Assembly: GCF_013369335.1 (NCBI RefSeq)
Contig: NZ_SZQJ01000005.1
Span: 62,001-126,000, forward strand
DNA length: 64,000 nt
Source: Vibrio sp. JPW-9-11-11
GTDB lineage: Bacteria > Pseudomonadota > Gammaproteobacteria > Enterobacterales > Vibrionaceae
Direction of reading: 5' to 3'
Notes under the pieces: generated by a model
Seen by the model: only the letters and a program-made list of their open reading frames with translations
Databases searched by the model: none
What the model was told of the DNA's origin: nothing
Made by a program: the position numbers and the translations under genes
Shown here: piece after piece, positions 32,181-39,494 of the stretch
Layout: the number at the start of each line of letters is the position of its first letter
Numbering within the stretch: the stretch's first letter is position 1

Positions 32181-33338
32181 TTAGCATAGTGACACTTTGT
32201 CTCTATGAATGTTTCTATATGCCCTTGGCGTATTACCAGAATAGCGTTTAAACATTTTTTCAAAATGGCTTAAGTCGCCAAAACCTGATTGCAAACAGAC
32301 ATCAGTAATTTTCAATGCTGGCCTATTCTCAATCAATTTTTTCGCGTGAAATATCCTCAGTTCAACTAAAATGGATTTAAACGAAGTACCCAATTCTCTT
32401 CTAAATAAAAATGAAAGATGAGATGGACTAGAAAACGCATGATTGGCCACTTTTTCTAACGACAGCTCTTCAAGAAAGTTGTGACTGATAAAGGTGAGTG
32501 ACTTATATAGGGCAGGGTGAATCTTCTGAAAGTTATCAGTGTCTTTATTGTATAGACACTCAATTAAGCTAGATTTGTTTAACTCTTGTAATTGTAAGCC
32601 TTTTATATCACCTGAGCTGATATAAGGCTTTTGTAATGAGGTTAATTGAAGAATGATTTTTCTGAGTTGATCGACGTTGCCCGGCCAAGAGTATTTTAAC
32701 AGCTTAGCTTTCGCGTCTTCACTAAGGATAAATGCGTTATCGCCACGATATAGTCTGGCGAAGTGTTCAATATAAAATGAGATATCTTCGGGTCTTTGAC
32801 TAAGAGGAGGGAGATGGAGCTCTAAATGTGCAGTGCATCCGATGAAAGTCTCTTGAACGCTGTCTGGCTGCCTCTGAGGGGTGTCGGTGCAAGTAATGAT
32901 AAGCTGTATGCCATTGAGTTCTAACCGTCGATAAAGATCATTGTTTGCGAGCAGGTAGATTAAAAAGTCTTTACATTGATCAGTGAGTGCGTCGACGTCA
33001 GACAGAACCAGCGTGCCATTTCTAGCCATTTCGATTGCTTGTTCAAGTGCTAACTTAAAACCTTCGATCGTTTTCGCTCGCGATGGCAGAAAGATAATAT
33101 TCCCGCAAGTGGTTGGTTTATTATCGTGAATAAAGTCAGCGATAGATCGTATTTCTGTTCCTTGTTCTCCTGTAATAAGTATGGGTATTTTTATACGTGA
33201 GGCGTAAATGGCTTGATTCTTGGCTATTTGTAGAAGAGGGCTGTTTCCTAGTGGAACCTTATCTATGCATGATGGTTGAACTTCCTTATTATTGATAGAA
33301 CTGTTGACGTTGTCAGTTAAAGCTATTTTGCCGTTCAT
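32181..33338 (-). CDS. reb-locus regulator: decayed NtrC-type AAA+ domain fused to AraC HTH
   Basis: 385 residues. Residues ~25-250 follow the sigma-54 activator AAA+ fold ('PLGNSPLLQIAKNQAIYASR', 'IPILITGEQGTE', 'SQRPEDISFYIEHF', 'YSWPGNVDQLRKII'). Walker A is broken (GEQGTEIR, no GK), the GAFTGA sigma-54-contact loop is missing, and Walker B is altered (LVLSDVD). Residues ~285-380 form an AraC/XylS double HTH ('LSLEKVANHAFSSPSHLSFLFRRELG', 'KITDVCLQSGFGDLSHFEKMFKRY'; parts). It probably activates the reb genes just downstream through sigma-70, with the AAA+ remnant as a sensing or oligomerising module. Confidence 0.88.
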   Translation of the reverse strand: MNGKIALTDNVNSSINNKEVQPSCIDKVPLGNSPLLQIAKNQAIYASRIKIPILITGEQGTEIRSIADFIHDNKPTTCGNIIFLPSRAKTIEGFKLALEQAIEMARNGTLVLSDVDALTDQCKDFLIYLLANNDLYRRLELNGIQLIITCTDTPQRQPDSVQETFIGCTAHLELHLPPLSQRPEDISFYIEHFARLYRGDNAFILSEDAKAKLLKYSWPGNVDQLRKIILQLTSLQKPYISSGDIKGLQLQELNKSSLIECLYNKDTDNFQKIHPALYKSLTFISHNFLEELSLEKVANHAFSSPSHLSFLFRRELGTSFKSILVELRIFHAKKLIENRPALKITDVCLQSGFGDLSHFEKMFKRYSGNTPRAYRNIHRDKVSLC

Positions 33339-33641
33339 AGAATTATCCTTATTAATGCTGTTAATAGCGAGGCATGTTTATGCTATTCGTGGCAAGGATG
33401 CTATGAATTGGCTGTATTTATGTTTTTTGCGGTTATATTTACGAACGAACGAGAAATATTTTTATATTTTCCTAGTATGAGTATTTGGTCACAAATTAAT
33501 GTACGAGAGGAGGTAATGGTAACAATATTTAGAATGTGGATTTTAATAAATCGAAGGGATTGGGTAGTGAAAGATGTGGGCCAATCAATAAATCGGCATA
33601 AGGACGGAGTGTATGGTTATTTTTAATAGCAGTCTGAATGA
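33339..33641. other. AT-rich spacer upstream of the reb regulator
   Basis: No convincing gene. It should hold the regulator's promoter. An AGGAGG at 33508-33513 is only 2 bases from an ATG (33516) that opens a 36-codon frame, too close for efficient initiation. Confidence 0.35.
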
Positions 33642-33676
33642 CATCGCCAGTGCTTAAGTTACTGGCACTGGCGATG
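33642..33676. terminator. Strong hairpin after the M32 carboxypeptidase gene
   Basis: CATCGCCAGTGC and GCACTGGCGATG form a 12-bp perfect stem with an 11-base loop, 6 bases past the carboxypeptidase stop. The T-tracts on both sides are weak. Confidence 0.6.
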
Positions 33677-33682
33677 CTATGA

Positions 33683-35167
33683 CTATTTTATATATCGCTC
33701 AATAAGGTGACGTTTAAAGTGCTCTGGATTTAATACGTCTCCCGTCGCTGACTTCACTAATTCATCGGTGGTCAATAGACTGCCTTTGCTCCAGATATTG
33801 TTCGATAACCAGTCAAAGATAGGGGTTAAGTCGCCTTTTTGAATCGCACCTTCGACGTCGACGGTCTGTTTCATCGACGCCATAAACTGTGCCGCGTACA
33901 TGGCGCCAAGTGTGTAGCTCGGGAAGTAGCCAAAGGCGCCGTCAGTCCAGTGAATATCTTGCATACAGCCGTTTTTGAAATTGCCTTGAGTCGATAGCCC
34001 CAGGTATTGCTGCATTTTTTGATCCCACAGCTCCGGCACATCTGTGTGTTTGATATCGCCGTTGATGAGGTCGCGTTCGATTTCATAACGCAAAATGACG
34101 TGGGCTGGGTAAGTCAGTTCGTCGGCATCAACGCGAATAAAGTCTTTCTTTACTCGCGTGTAGAGTTTTTGGAAGTTGTGTTGTGACAACAGTTCAGCGC
34201 TGTGGTCATTAAAATGTTTGCTCGCTAAACGAGAAAGATGGGCAATAAAGGGCTCACTTCGGCCGACTTGCATCTCGAAAAACAGCGATTGTGATTCGTG
34301 AATACCCATCGAACGCGCCTCTCCTGAAGGCAAGCCCGCGAGACTCTTTGGTAAACCTTGCTCATAACGCGCGTGCCCCGTTTCGTGCACGATGCCCATT
34401 AGTGACTGGACGAATTCGTTTTCATCATAGCGGGTAGTGATACGCACATCACTTGGTACCCCCCCACAAAATGGGTGTACGCTCTCGTCTAAGCGTCCGT
34501 GTTCAAAATCAAACTGAAGGAGCTTCATCACTTCAAGGCCAAGCGCTTTTTGTCTACCGGTATCAAAGTGGCCTTTGGGTTCAAGGTAGTGCTCAGAGGC
34601 TTGTTTCTCAATCACTTGATCGATGAGATCCGGCAACCAAGTTTTTACATCGCCAAATGTGTTATCAAGAGAGGCCGAGCTGGTGCCCGGTTCATATAAG
34701 TCGAGCATCGCGTCGTAAGGGGTTGAGCCATTCACCTCTGCACGGATTTGCGCTTCTTCCTGAGAGAGCTTAACGACTTCGGCCCAGTTTTTCTCGAAAC
34801 CTTGCCAATCGTTGTTGCCTCGTTGAGTACGCCAAGCGTGTTCACATTTCGAGCCGGCAAGAGACTTTGCTTGTACCAGAGATTCAGGAAGCACATTGGC
34901 TTGTTGCCACTGACGTTTTAGTTCGCGCAGGGTAGCGCGTTCGGTGGCGTCAAGTGATTCGTTATCTGCTTCAGCAAACCACTGTTCGAGCTGTGGTTGG
35001 GTTTGCAGAGAATGAATATGGACCGATAGTTCTGCCATTGCTTCGCTGCGTGCTTGATTGCCGCCTGCTGGCATGACTGCCGCTTGGTCCCAGCCGCAAA
35101 TGGCCGCTAAGTGATGAAAATGAGAGATTTTTTGTGCGTGTGCTTTTAGTTTGTTGAATGCGCTCAT
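33683..35167 (-). CDS. M32 carboxypeptidase (Taq family)
   Basis: 494 residues, the usual length. The metal site HETGH is in 'MGIVHETGHARYEQG', and the later Glu-bearing segment is 'GIHESQSLFFEMQVGRS'. Other family marks are 'GEARSMGIHE', 'DELTYPAHVILRYEIE' and 'GYFPSYTLGAMYAAQF'. A zinc enzyme that removes C-terminal residues from peptides in the cytoplasm. Monocistronic, with a strong hairpin downstream. Confidence 0.95.
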   Translation of the reverse strand: MSAFNKLKAHAQKISHFHHLAAICGWDQAAVMPAGGNQARSEAMAELSVHIHSLQTQPQLEQWFAEADNESLDATERATLRELKRQWQQANVLPESLVQAKSLAGSKCEHAWRTQRGNNDWQGFEKNWAEVVKLSQEEAQIRAEVNGSTPYDAMLDLYEPGTSSASLDNTFGDVKTWLPDLIDQVIEKQASEHYLEPKGHFDTGRQKALGLEVMKLLQFDFEHGRLDESVHPFCGGVPSDVRITTRYDENEFVQSLMGIVHETGHARYEQGLPKSLAGLPSGEARSMGIHESQSLFFEMQVGRSEPFIAHLSRLASKHFNDHSAELLSQHNFQKLYTRVKKDFIRVDADELTYPAHVILRYEIERDLINGDIKHTDVPELWDQKMQQYLGLSTQGNFKNGCMQDIHWTDGAFGYFPSYTLGAMYAAQFMASMKQTVDVEGAIQKGDLTPIFDWLSNNIWSKGSLLTTDELVKSATGDVLNPEHFKRHLIERYIK

Positions 35168-35355
35168 AAGCCGCCTTCCGTGACTGTATAAAACGCCGAG
35201 TCTACCAACCTAAACAGGTAAGACCAAGTGGTCAGTTCGCGTTATTGGATTGAGTTATTGATGGCTTTCGCGCTAGAGGAGCACTGCTAAGGATTGACGC
35301 TGCGAAAGAAGTATGACAATAAAGAGAGACAATATATCAAAGGCAGAAAACCGTA

Positions 35356-35979
35356 GTGATAGAGAATTTTGAAGCATTTTTGATTGCGATTACGATTTTA
35401 ACGTTAACGCCGGGGCTCGATACCGCACTGGTGCTGCGCAACTCATCTCGAGGTGGGTTCAGTGATGGTGCCACCACCAGTTTAGGAATATGTTTGGGCT
35501 TATTCGTACATGCAACGTTTTCGGCCATCGGCATTTCAGCCATCTTAGCGCAATCGGCGGAGCTGTTTAACGCGGTGAAAATGATCGGGGCGGCGTATTT
35601 GATTTGGCTCGGAATCACCACGCTGCGCAGTGTGTGGCAAGGCCGTTTAGGCAGCGTGAATGTTGAAGCGCAGCATCGACAACTGAAACTCACACGATCA
35701 TTGCGCGAAGGGTTTCTTTCTAATGTGCTTAACCCCAAGACCGCGGTGTTCTATTTGGCGTTTCTACCTCAGTTTATCAATCCAGAAGGTTCTGCGTTAT
35801 GGCAATCTTTCTTAATGGCTGCGATTCATTTCGTCATCGCGATGGTTTGGCAGTGTGGCTTAGCAGCGGTGCTAAACTCTGCGAAAAGCTTGCTGAAAAG
35901 TGCAAAGTTTATGTCTAGGATGGAAGCCACCACCGGAGCCGTTTTGGTTGGCCTAGGCGTTAAATTAATCATTGAATAA
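35356..35979 (+). CDS. LysE/RhtB-family amino-acid exporter
   Basis: 207 residues, six hydrophobic helices, with the family start 'FLIAITILTLTPGLDTALV', then 'GICLGLFVHATFSAIGISAI', 'AAYLIWLGITTLRS' and 'GFLSNVLNPKTAVFYLAFLPQF'. It would pump an amino acid or homoserine-lactone-like compound out of the cell. The start is a GTG at 35356 with a weak ribosome site. Shares a bidirectional terminator with the convergent symporter gene. Confidence 0.92.
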   Translation: MIENFEAFLIAITILTLTPGLDTALVLRNSSRGGFSDGATTSLGICLGLFVHATFSAIGISAILAQSAELFNAVKMIGAAYLIWLGITTLRSVWQGRLGSVNVEAQHRQLKLTRSLREGFLSNVLNPKTAVFYLAFLPQFINPEGSALWQSFLMAAIHFVIAMVWQCGLAAVLNSAKSLLKSAKFMSRMEATTGAVLVGLGVKLIIE

Positions 35980-36013
35980 AAAACAGCGACTTAATTAAGT
36001 CGCTGTTTTTTTT
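35977..36013. terminator. Bidirectional terminator
   Basis: AAACAGCGACTTAA pairs with TTAAGTCGCTGTTT, with A/T runs on both sides, between the LysE and symporter genes. Confidence 0.9.
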
Positions 36014-36017
36014 ATTC

Positions 36018-37391
36018 TTAGTTTTGCCACTGTGGCTGCTTGAAGCCATGGGCTGACGCGGCGAAATACTGTTTGGTTTCTTCAATCACCACACTTCTTA
36101 GCGCAATCAAACCGATAAGGTTTGGAATGGCCATCAAGCCGTTAACGATATCTGCAATTACCCAAATCATGTCTAAGTGTAGGAAAGCGCCCGATGCCAC
36201 TAGACCAACAAAAATCAGTTTGTATGGCAGAACTGCTTTGGTACCCATGAGATAAACCACGCAGCGTTCACCGTAATAGTTCCAACCAAGAATCGTGGTA
36301 AAGGCGAAGAACATCAGACCAATCGATACCATCATTGGTCCTAAGGTGTCTGAGCTCAAACCCACAGCGAACGCATGAGTGGTCATCGCTGCGCCTGCAA
36401 AGTCACTTTGCCACGCTCCGGTTAGGATGAGCGCCAAACCCGTCATGGTACAGATGATGATGGTGTCAAAGAAGGTTCCGGTCATTGAGATAAGGCCTTG
36501 TTTGACACACGAGTCGGTTTTCGCTGCCGCGGCGGCCATCGGCGCACTGCCAAGACCTGATTCGTTTGAGAACACGCCACGCGCGATGCCTGATTGAATC
36601 GCTAACATGATGCTTGCGCCCAAGAAACCGCCGGTTGCTGCGGTTGACGTAAAGGCAGAAACCAGTACCAGTTCGACAGCAGCATACAGTTGATCGACAT
36701 TCATGATGATCACGCTTAGGCAAGCGAGTACATAGAATAGTGCCATGGTCGGTACGACCTTACCGGCCACTTTCGCGATTGACTTGATACCGCCCAAGGT
36801 AACAAACGCAACCAAGAGGGTAAGCACAGTGGCCGAAATTTCACGCGATAGACCAAATGAAATCTCGCTAGCATCGAGAATCGCATTCACTTGCGGGAAG
36901 GTACCAATACCAAAGCAAGCCACACCGAGCGCGAAAATAGCGAACATCACTGCCAATGCTTTTGAACCCACGCCATATTGTAGGTAGTACATTGGACCAC
37001 CGATCATTTGGCCTTTGGCGTCAACTTGGCGGTATTTGACGGCCAGTAAGCACTCGGCGTATTTGGTTGCCATACCGAAAAGTGCGGCTAGCCACATCCA
37101 GAATAGAGCACCTGGACCGCCTAATTTGATAGCAGTGGCCACCCCAACAATATTACCTGTACCTATCGTTGCTGAGAGGGCAGTACATAACGCGGCAAAG
37201 CTCGATACATCGCCTTGTTTATTTGAATCGCTCTTACTGAACACCATTTTGAGCGCGGTAGGGAGATGTCTAAACTGAAGTAAGCCTAAGCGAAAAGTGA
37301 AGTAGACACCGGTCCCGACCAACAGTATTAACAGTGGTGGTCCCCAGACAAAATTGTCGATAGTGACGAGTAGAGCGTGTAGGTTATCCAT
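36018..37391 (-). CDS. Sodium:alanine/glycine symporter (AGCS family)
   Basis: 457 residues with about 11 membrane helices and the AGCS signature: 'GVYFTFRLGLLQFRHLP', 'LCTALSATIGTGNIVGVATA', 'GPGALFWMWLAALFGMATKY', 'RGVFSNESGLGSAPMAAAAA' (each partial). It brings in alanine or glycine with Na+. The tandem glycine riboswitch in its leader indicates that glycine is the relevant substrate, the arrangement known for the V. cholerae VC1422 symporter. Confidence 0.95.
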   Translation of the reverse strand: MDNLHALLVTIDNFVWGPPLLILLVGTGVYFTFRLGLLQFRHLPTALKMVFSKSDSNKQGDVSSFAALCTALSATIGTGNIVGVATAIKLGGPGALFWMWLAALFGMATKYAECLLAVKYRQVDAKGQMIGGPMYYLQYGVGSKALAVMFAIFALGVACFGIGTFPQVNAILDASEISFGLSREISATVLTLLVAFVTLGGIKSIAKVAGKVVPTMALFYVLACLSVIIMNVDQLYAAVELVLVSAFTSTAATGGFLGASIMLAIQSGIARGVFSNESGLGSAPMAAAAAKTDSCVKQGLISMTGTFFDTIIICTMTGLALILTGAWQSDFAGAAMTTHAFAVGLSSDTLGPMMVSIGLMFFAFTTILGWNYYGERCVVYLMGTKAVLPYKLIFVGLVASGAFLHLDMIWVIADIVNGLMAIPNLIGLIALRSVVIEETKQYFAASAHGFKQPQWQN

Positions 37392-37501
37392 GAATTCCCC
37401 TTAATTGATAAAACTAAAATAAGGAGAAGAGGGAAAGGGCAGAGATCAGGGATCTCCGATGGCTATAGGCAGAAAAGCAATACAGCTGATTAAGTCTTTC
37501 C

Positions 37502-37706
37502 ACTCCTCTGTCCTTTTGCCTGAGAGTTTCACTTTACATTGGTAAAGCTTGCTCCTTCGGCGACCGATCAAACGGTTCTCTCCAGAGGTTCCTCCAACAA
37601 CAGTCCCCGCTACCTAGGTAGCACCTGAAAGATTTACTTCTTCGGTAGGTTATCTGGCCCAAATGTTAAAATTTGGTTAATAACCACTCTCCTGCAGTCT
37701 TCATCG
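37502..37706 (-). promoter_or_regulatory. Tandem glycine riboswitch in the symporter leader
   Basis: Read on the minus strand, aptamer 1 (37706 to about 37600) has GGAGAGTGG, CCGAAGAAGTAAATCTTTCAGG. Aptamer 2 (about 37590 to 37502) has TCTGGAGAGAACCG, GCCGAAGGAGCAAGC and ACTCTCAGGCAAAAGGAC. These are the conserved core segments of the two-aptamer glycine riboswitch, joined by the short GGAGGAAC-type linker. It ends about 110 bases before the symporter ATG. The downstream GATCTC/GAGATC hairpin may be part of the expression platform. Confidence 0.93.
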
Positions 37707-37818
37707 GAACAATTGCTCAAAATTAGAGCAAAAGTTAGTTAATAGCCCTGGTGGCTATTAATGTGTGAACTCTATCATTATATGGGGCTAATTCAATAGA
37801 AAATTTGCCTGTTAGCGC

Positions 37819-37847
37819 AAAAAAATAGCGCCGTTTCGGCGCTATTT
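37819..37847 (-). terminator. Terminator of yggL
   Basis: On the minus strand AAATAGCGCC/GGCGCTATTT pair around a 5-base loop and end in TTTTTTT. Confidence 0.85.
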
Positions 37848-37863
37848 CTTAGGTGATAGCTGA

Positions 37864-38202
37864 TTAGAAGTAGTTAGCGTCAACCAGTTCACTGGTTTGT
37901 ACAGACTTCACTTCTTCTCGAGCTTCAAGCCAAGCGGTAACCTGCGCTTTCTGTTCCTCGGTAACATCGACATAGCGTTCGCTAGCACACAAGAAGCCTT
38001 CAAATAACTCAAGGCCGCCGCCGCCAAAGCAAAGGCCCAATGTGTCGATGTAATCAATGAAATCATCGACAAAGGTATCGTAGCGGTCAAAGTCGTCGAT
38101 GTTTGTTTCGCAACTCAGTTCGAAACCCAACATGGCGAACTCTCCTAAAAAGAGTTTTTTCTGAATACGACGTTTTTTATTGTCTACTTTAAATGGTTTC
38201 AT
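37864..38202 (-). CDS. yggL: YggL-family ribosome-associated protein (DUF469)
   Basis: 112 residues with YggL features: basic start 'KKRRIQKKLFLGEFAMLGFE', then an acidic segment 'DDFDRYDTFVDDFIDYID' and 'GLCFGGGGLELFEGF'. YggL binds the 50S subunit in E. coli. A clear terminator follows. Monocistronic. Confidence 0.9.
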   Translation of the reverse strand: MKPFKVDNKKRRIQKKLFLGEFAMLGFELSCETNIDDFDRYDTFVDDFIDYIDTLGLCFGGGGLELFEGFLCASERYVDVTEEQKAQVTAWLEAREEVKSVQTSELVDANYF

Positions 38203-38442
38203 TTCGTTTTCTCTCTGTTGTTTCGCCGTTATTTAACCATGATGTGCCTCTATGCGCCAAACAAAACGCGCCAGTTAGCTCAGATAATGATGGCTTTTTG
38301 TTCGCGGAAGCCAATGACCGGGCAACAAGTAACCTTTTGATCCAATTAATTTAATAATCGTCGATAGTAAAACTACGCGCCTCTGACTATTCGTGCGTAA
38401 AATGGTATAAAGTAGTTAAGTATTACCAGCTAAGGAGAGTTT

Positions 38443-38601
38443 ATGACTAGGTTGCTCGCCATTGTGTTTTTAGCGGCTATTGCATTTGTCTTGATCCGTT
38501 ATCGCACGAGTGAAAAACTGCAAAAATATGTTGTCATCACGCTCATCTCTGGCTTCTTAATTTATACCGCAACATTAATGATTACCGAGTTGATGCGTTA
38601 A
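38443..38601 (+). CDS. Small two-helix membrane protein, 52 aa
   Basis: ATG 38443 has AAGGAGAG at good spacing. The translation begins MTRLLAIVFLAAIAFVLIRY, has a short basic loop (RTSEKLQKY), then a second hydrophobic segment 'VVITLISGFLIYTATLMI' and ends ITELMR. Two membrane helices are likely. It is too short for common length cut-offs. It ends 16 bases before the next gene, so the two are likely one operon. Function unknown. Confidence 0.75.
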   Translation: MTRLLAIVFLAAIAFVLIRYRTSEKLQKYVVITLISGFLIYTATLMITELMR

Positions 38602-38617
38602 CTTCAGGAGTGTTTAA

Positions 38618-39352
38618 GTGAACCAACAGACAAACAATCAAGACGACGAAGATGTTGTGGTGATTGAGGAGCGAGATAATAAAACGCTACTCTATATTGT
38701 CATCGCCGCAGTGCTTGGGGTGGCACTGGGTGGCTTGTTAGGCTCGACGTTAACCGCGAAACAATGGCAATCGACCTATTTGAACCTTGAGCAGCAGTAT
38801 CAGTCCCTAGCGAAAGATAAAGAGCAATTGGTGGTCAAGGTTGAACAGAAGGTGGCGGAAGTTGACAATCAAGTCGAGCAAAAACTGCAACAAGCGATTG
38901 TCGACCAACAGGCGCAACATAACAGTGAAGTGCAAGGCCTACAGCAACAGTTGCAAGAGCTAGAAAAACTCAATTTGTCGCTTGAACAACAGCTTGATGA
39001 GCAGAAGCAGCAACTTGAATCGGTCAACTCACAAAATAACCGTTTAAATCGCCAAGCGGACATGCAGGCGACAATGTTCGAGCGATCTCGAGAGTTATTT
39101 CAGCAAGAGCTTAAAGTGAAACAACAGCTTGAAGCATTGGAGCAAGAGCGAGAAGAACTCGGGCCTAAAATTGCCAAGTTGAAAAAAGAGTGTGATCTCT
39201 ACTTAGAAGGGACCTCTTGGGAGGCGAAATCAGACTCTTGTGACAAGCAAGATGAGGCTTCGTCGCGTTTAAGCCAAGTTGAACAGATGATTCGCGTACA
39301 TCAGCTTGATTTAAAACAGATTGATGCGCTATCTCAAGAACTAGGGCTTTGA
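38618..39352 (+). CDS. Membrane-anchored coiled-coil protein, 244 aa
   Basis: Acidic cytoplasmic N-terminus (~20 residues), one membrane helix ('LLYIVIAAVLGVALGGLLG'), then a very Gln/Glu/Leu-rich coiled coil over about residues 50-190 and a short tail with two Cys (positions near 190 and 207) that could bond in the periplasm. GTG start with CAGGAG. A terminator follows. Probably a structural or partner-binding envelope protein; family not recognised. Confidence 0.8.
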   Translation: MNQQTNNQDDEDVVVIEERDNKTLLYIVIAAVLGVALGGLLGSTLTAKQWQSTYLNLEQQYQSLAKDKEQLVVKVEQKVAEVDNQVEQKLQQAIVDQQAQHNSEVQGLQQQLQELEKLNLSLEQQLDEQKQQLESVNSQNNRLNRQADMQATMFERSRELFQQELKVKQQLEALEQEREELGPKIAKLKKECDLYLEGTSWEAKSDSCDKQDEASSRLSQVEQMIRVHQLDLKQIDALSQELGL

Positions 39353-39371
39353 GTTTTAGCTCTACGATGGT

Positions 39372-39401
39372 AAAACGCCTCACCTGTGAGGCGTTTTTTT
39401 T
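39372..39401 (+). terminator. Terminator of the coiled-coil protein operon
   Basis: AACGCCTCAC and GTGAGGCGTT pair around CT, then eight T residues. Confidence 0.92.
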
Positions 39402-39494
39402 GTCGGTATAGAGCGGGCAAAACGGTACAGAAACAGGACAAAGCGAAATTTTGCGCTACTGTTTATAGTAATAAACGGGGAAGCAAGGTTGGCC

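Noticed and set aside
33516-33626. 36-codon frame after an AGGAGG in the spacer upstream of the reb regulator
   Set aside because: The ribosome site is only 2 bases from the ATG and the sequence is not protein-like enough to call a gene.
35337-35738. Long minus-strand frame opposite the LysE-type exporter gene
   Set aside because: It is the mirror of a well-supported membrane protein gene, has no ribosome site and no family pattern.
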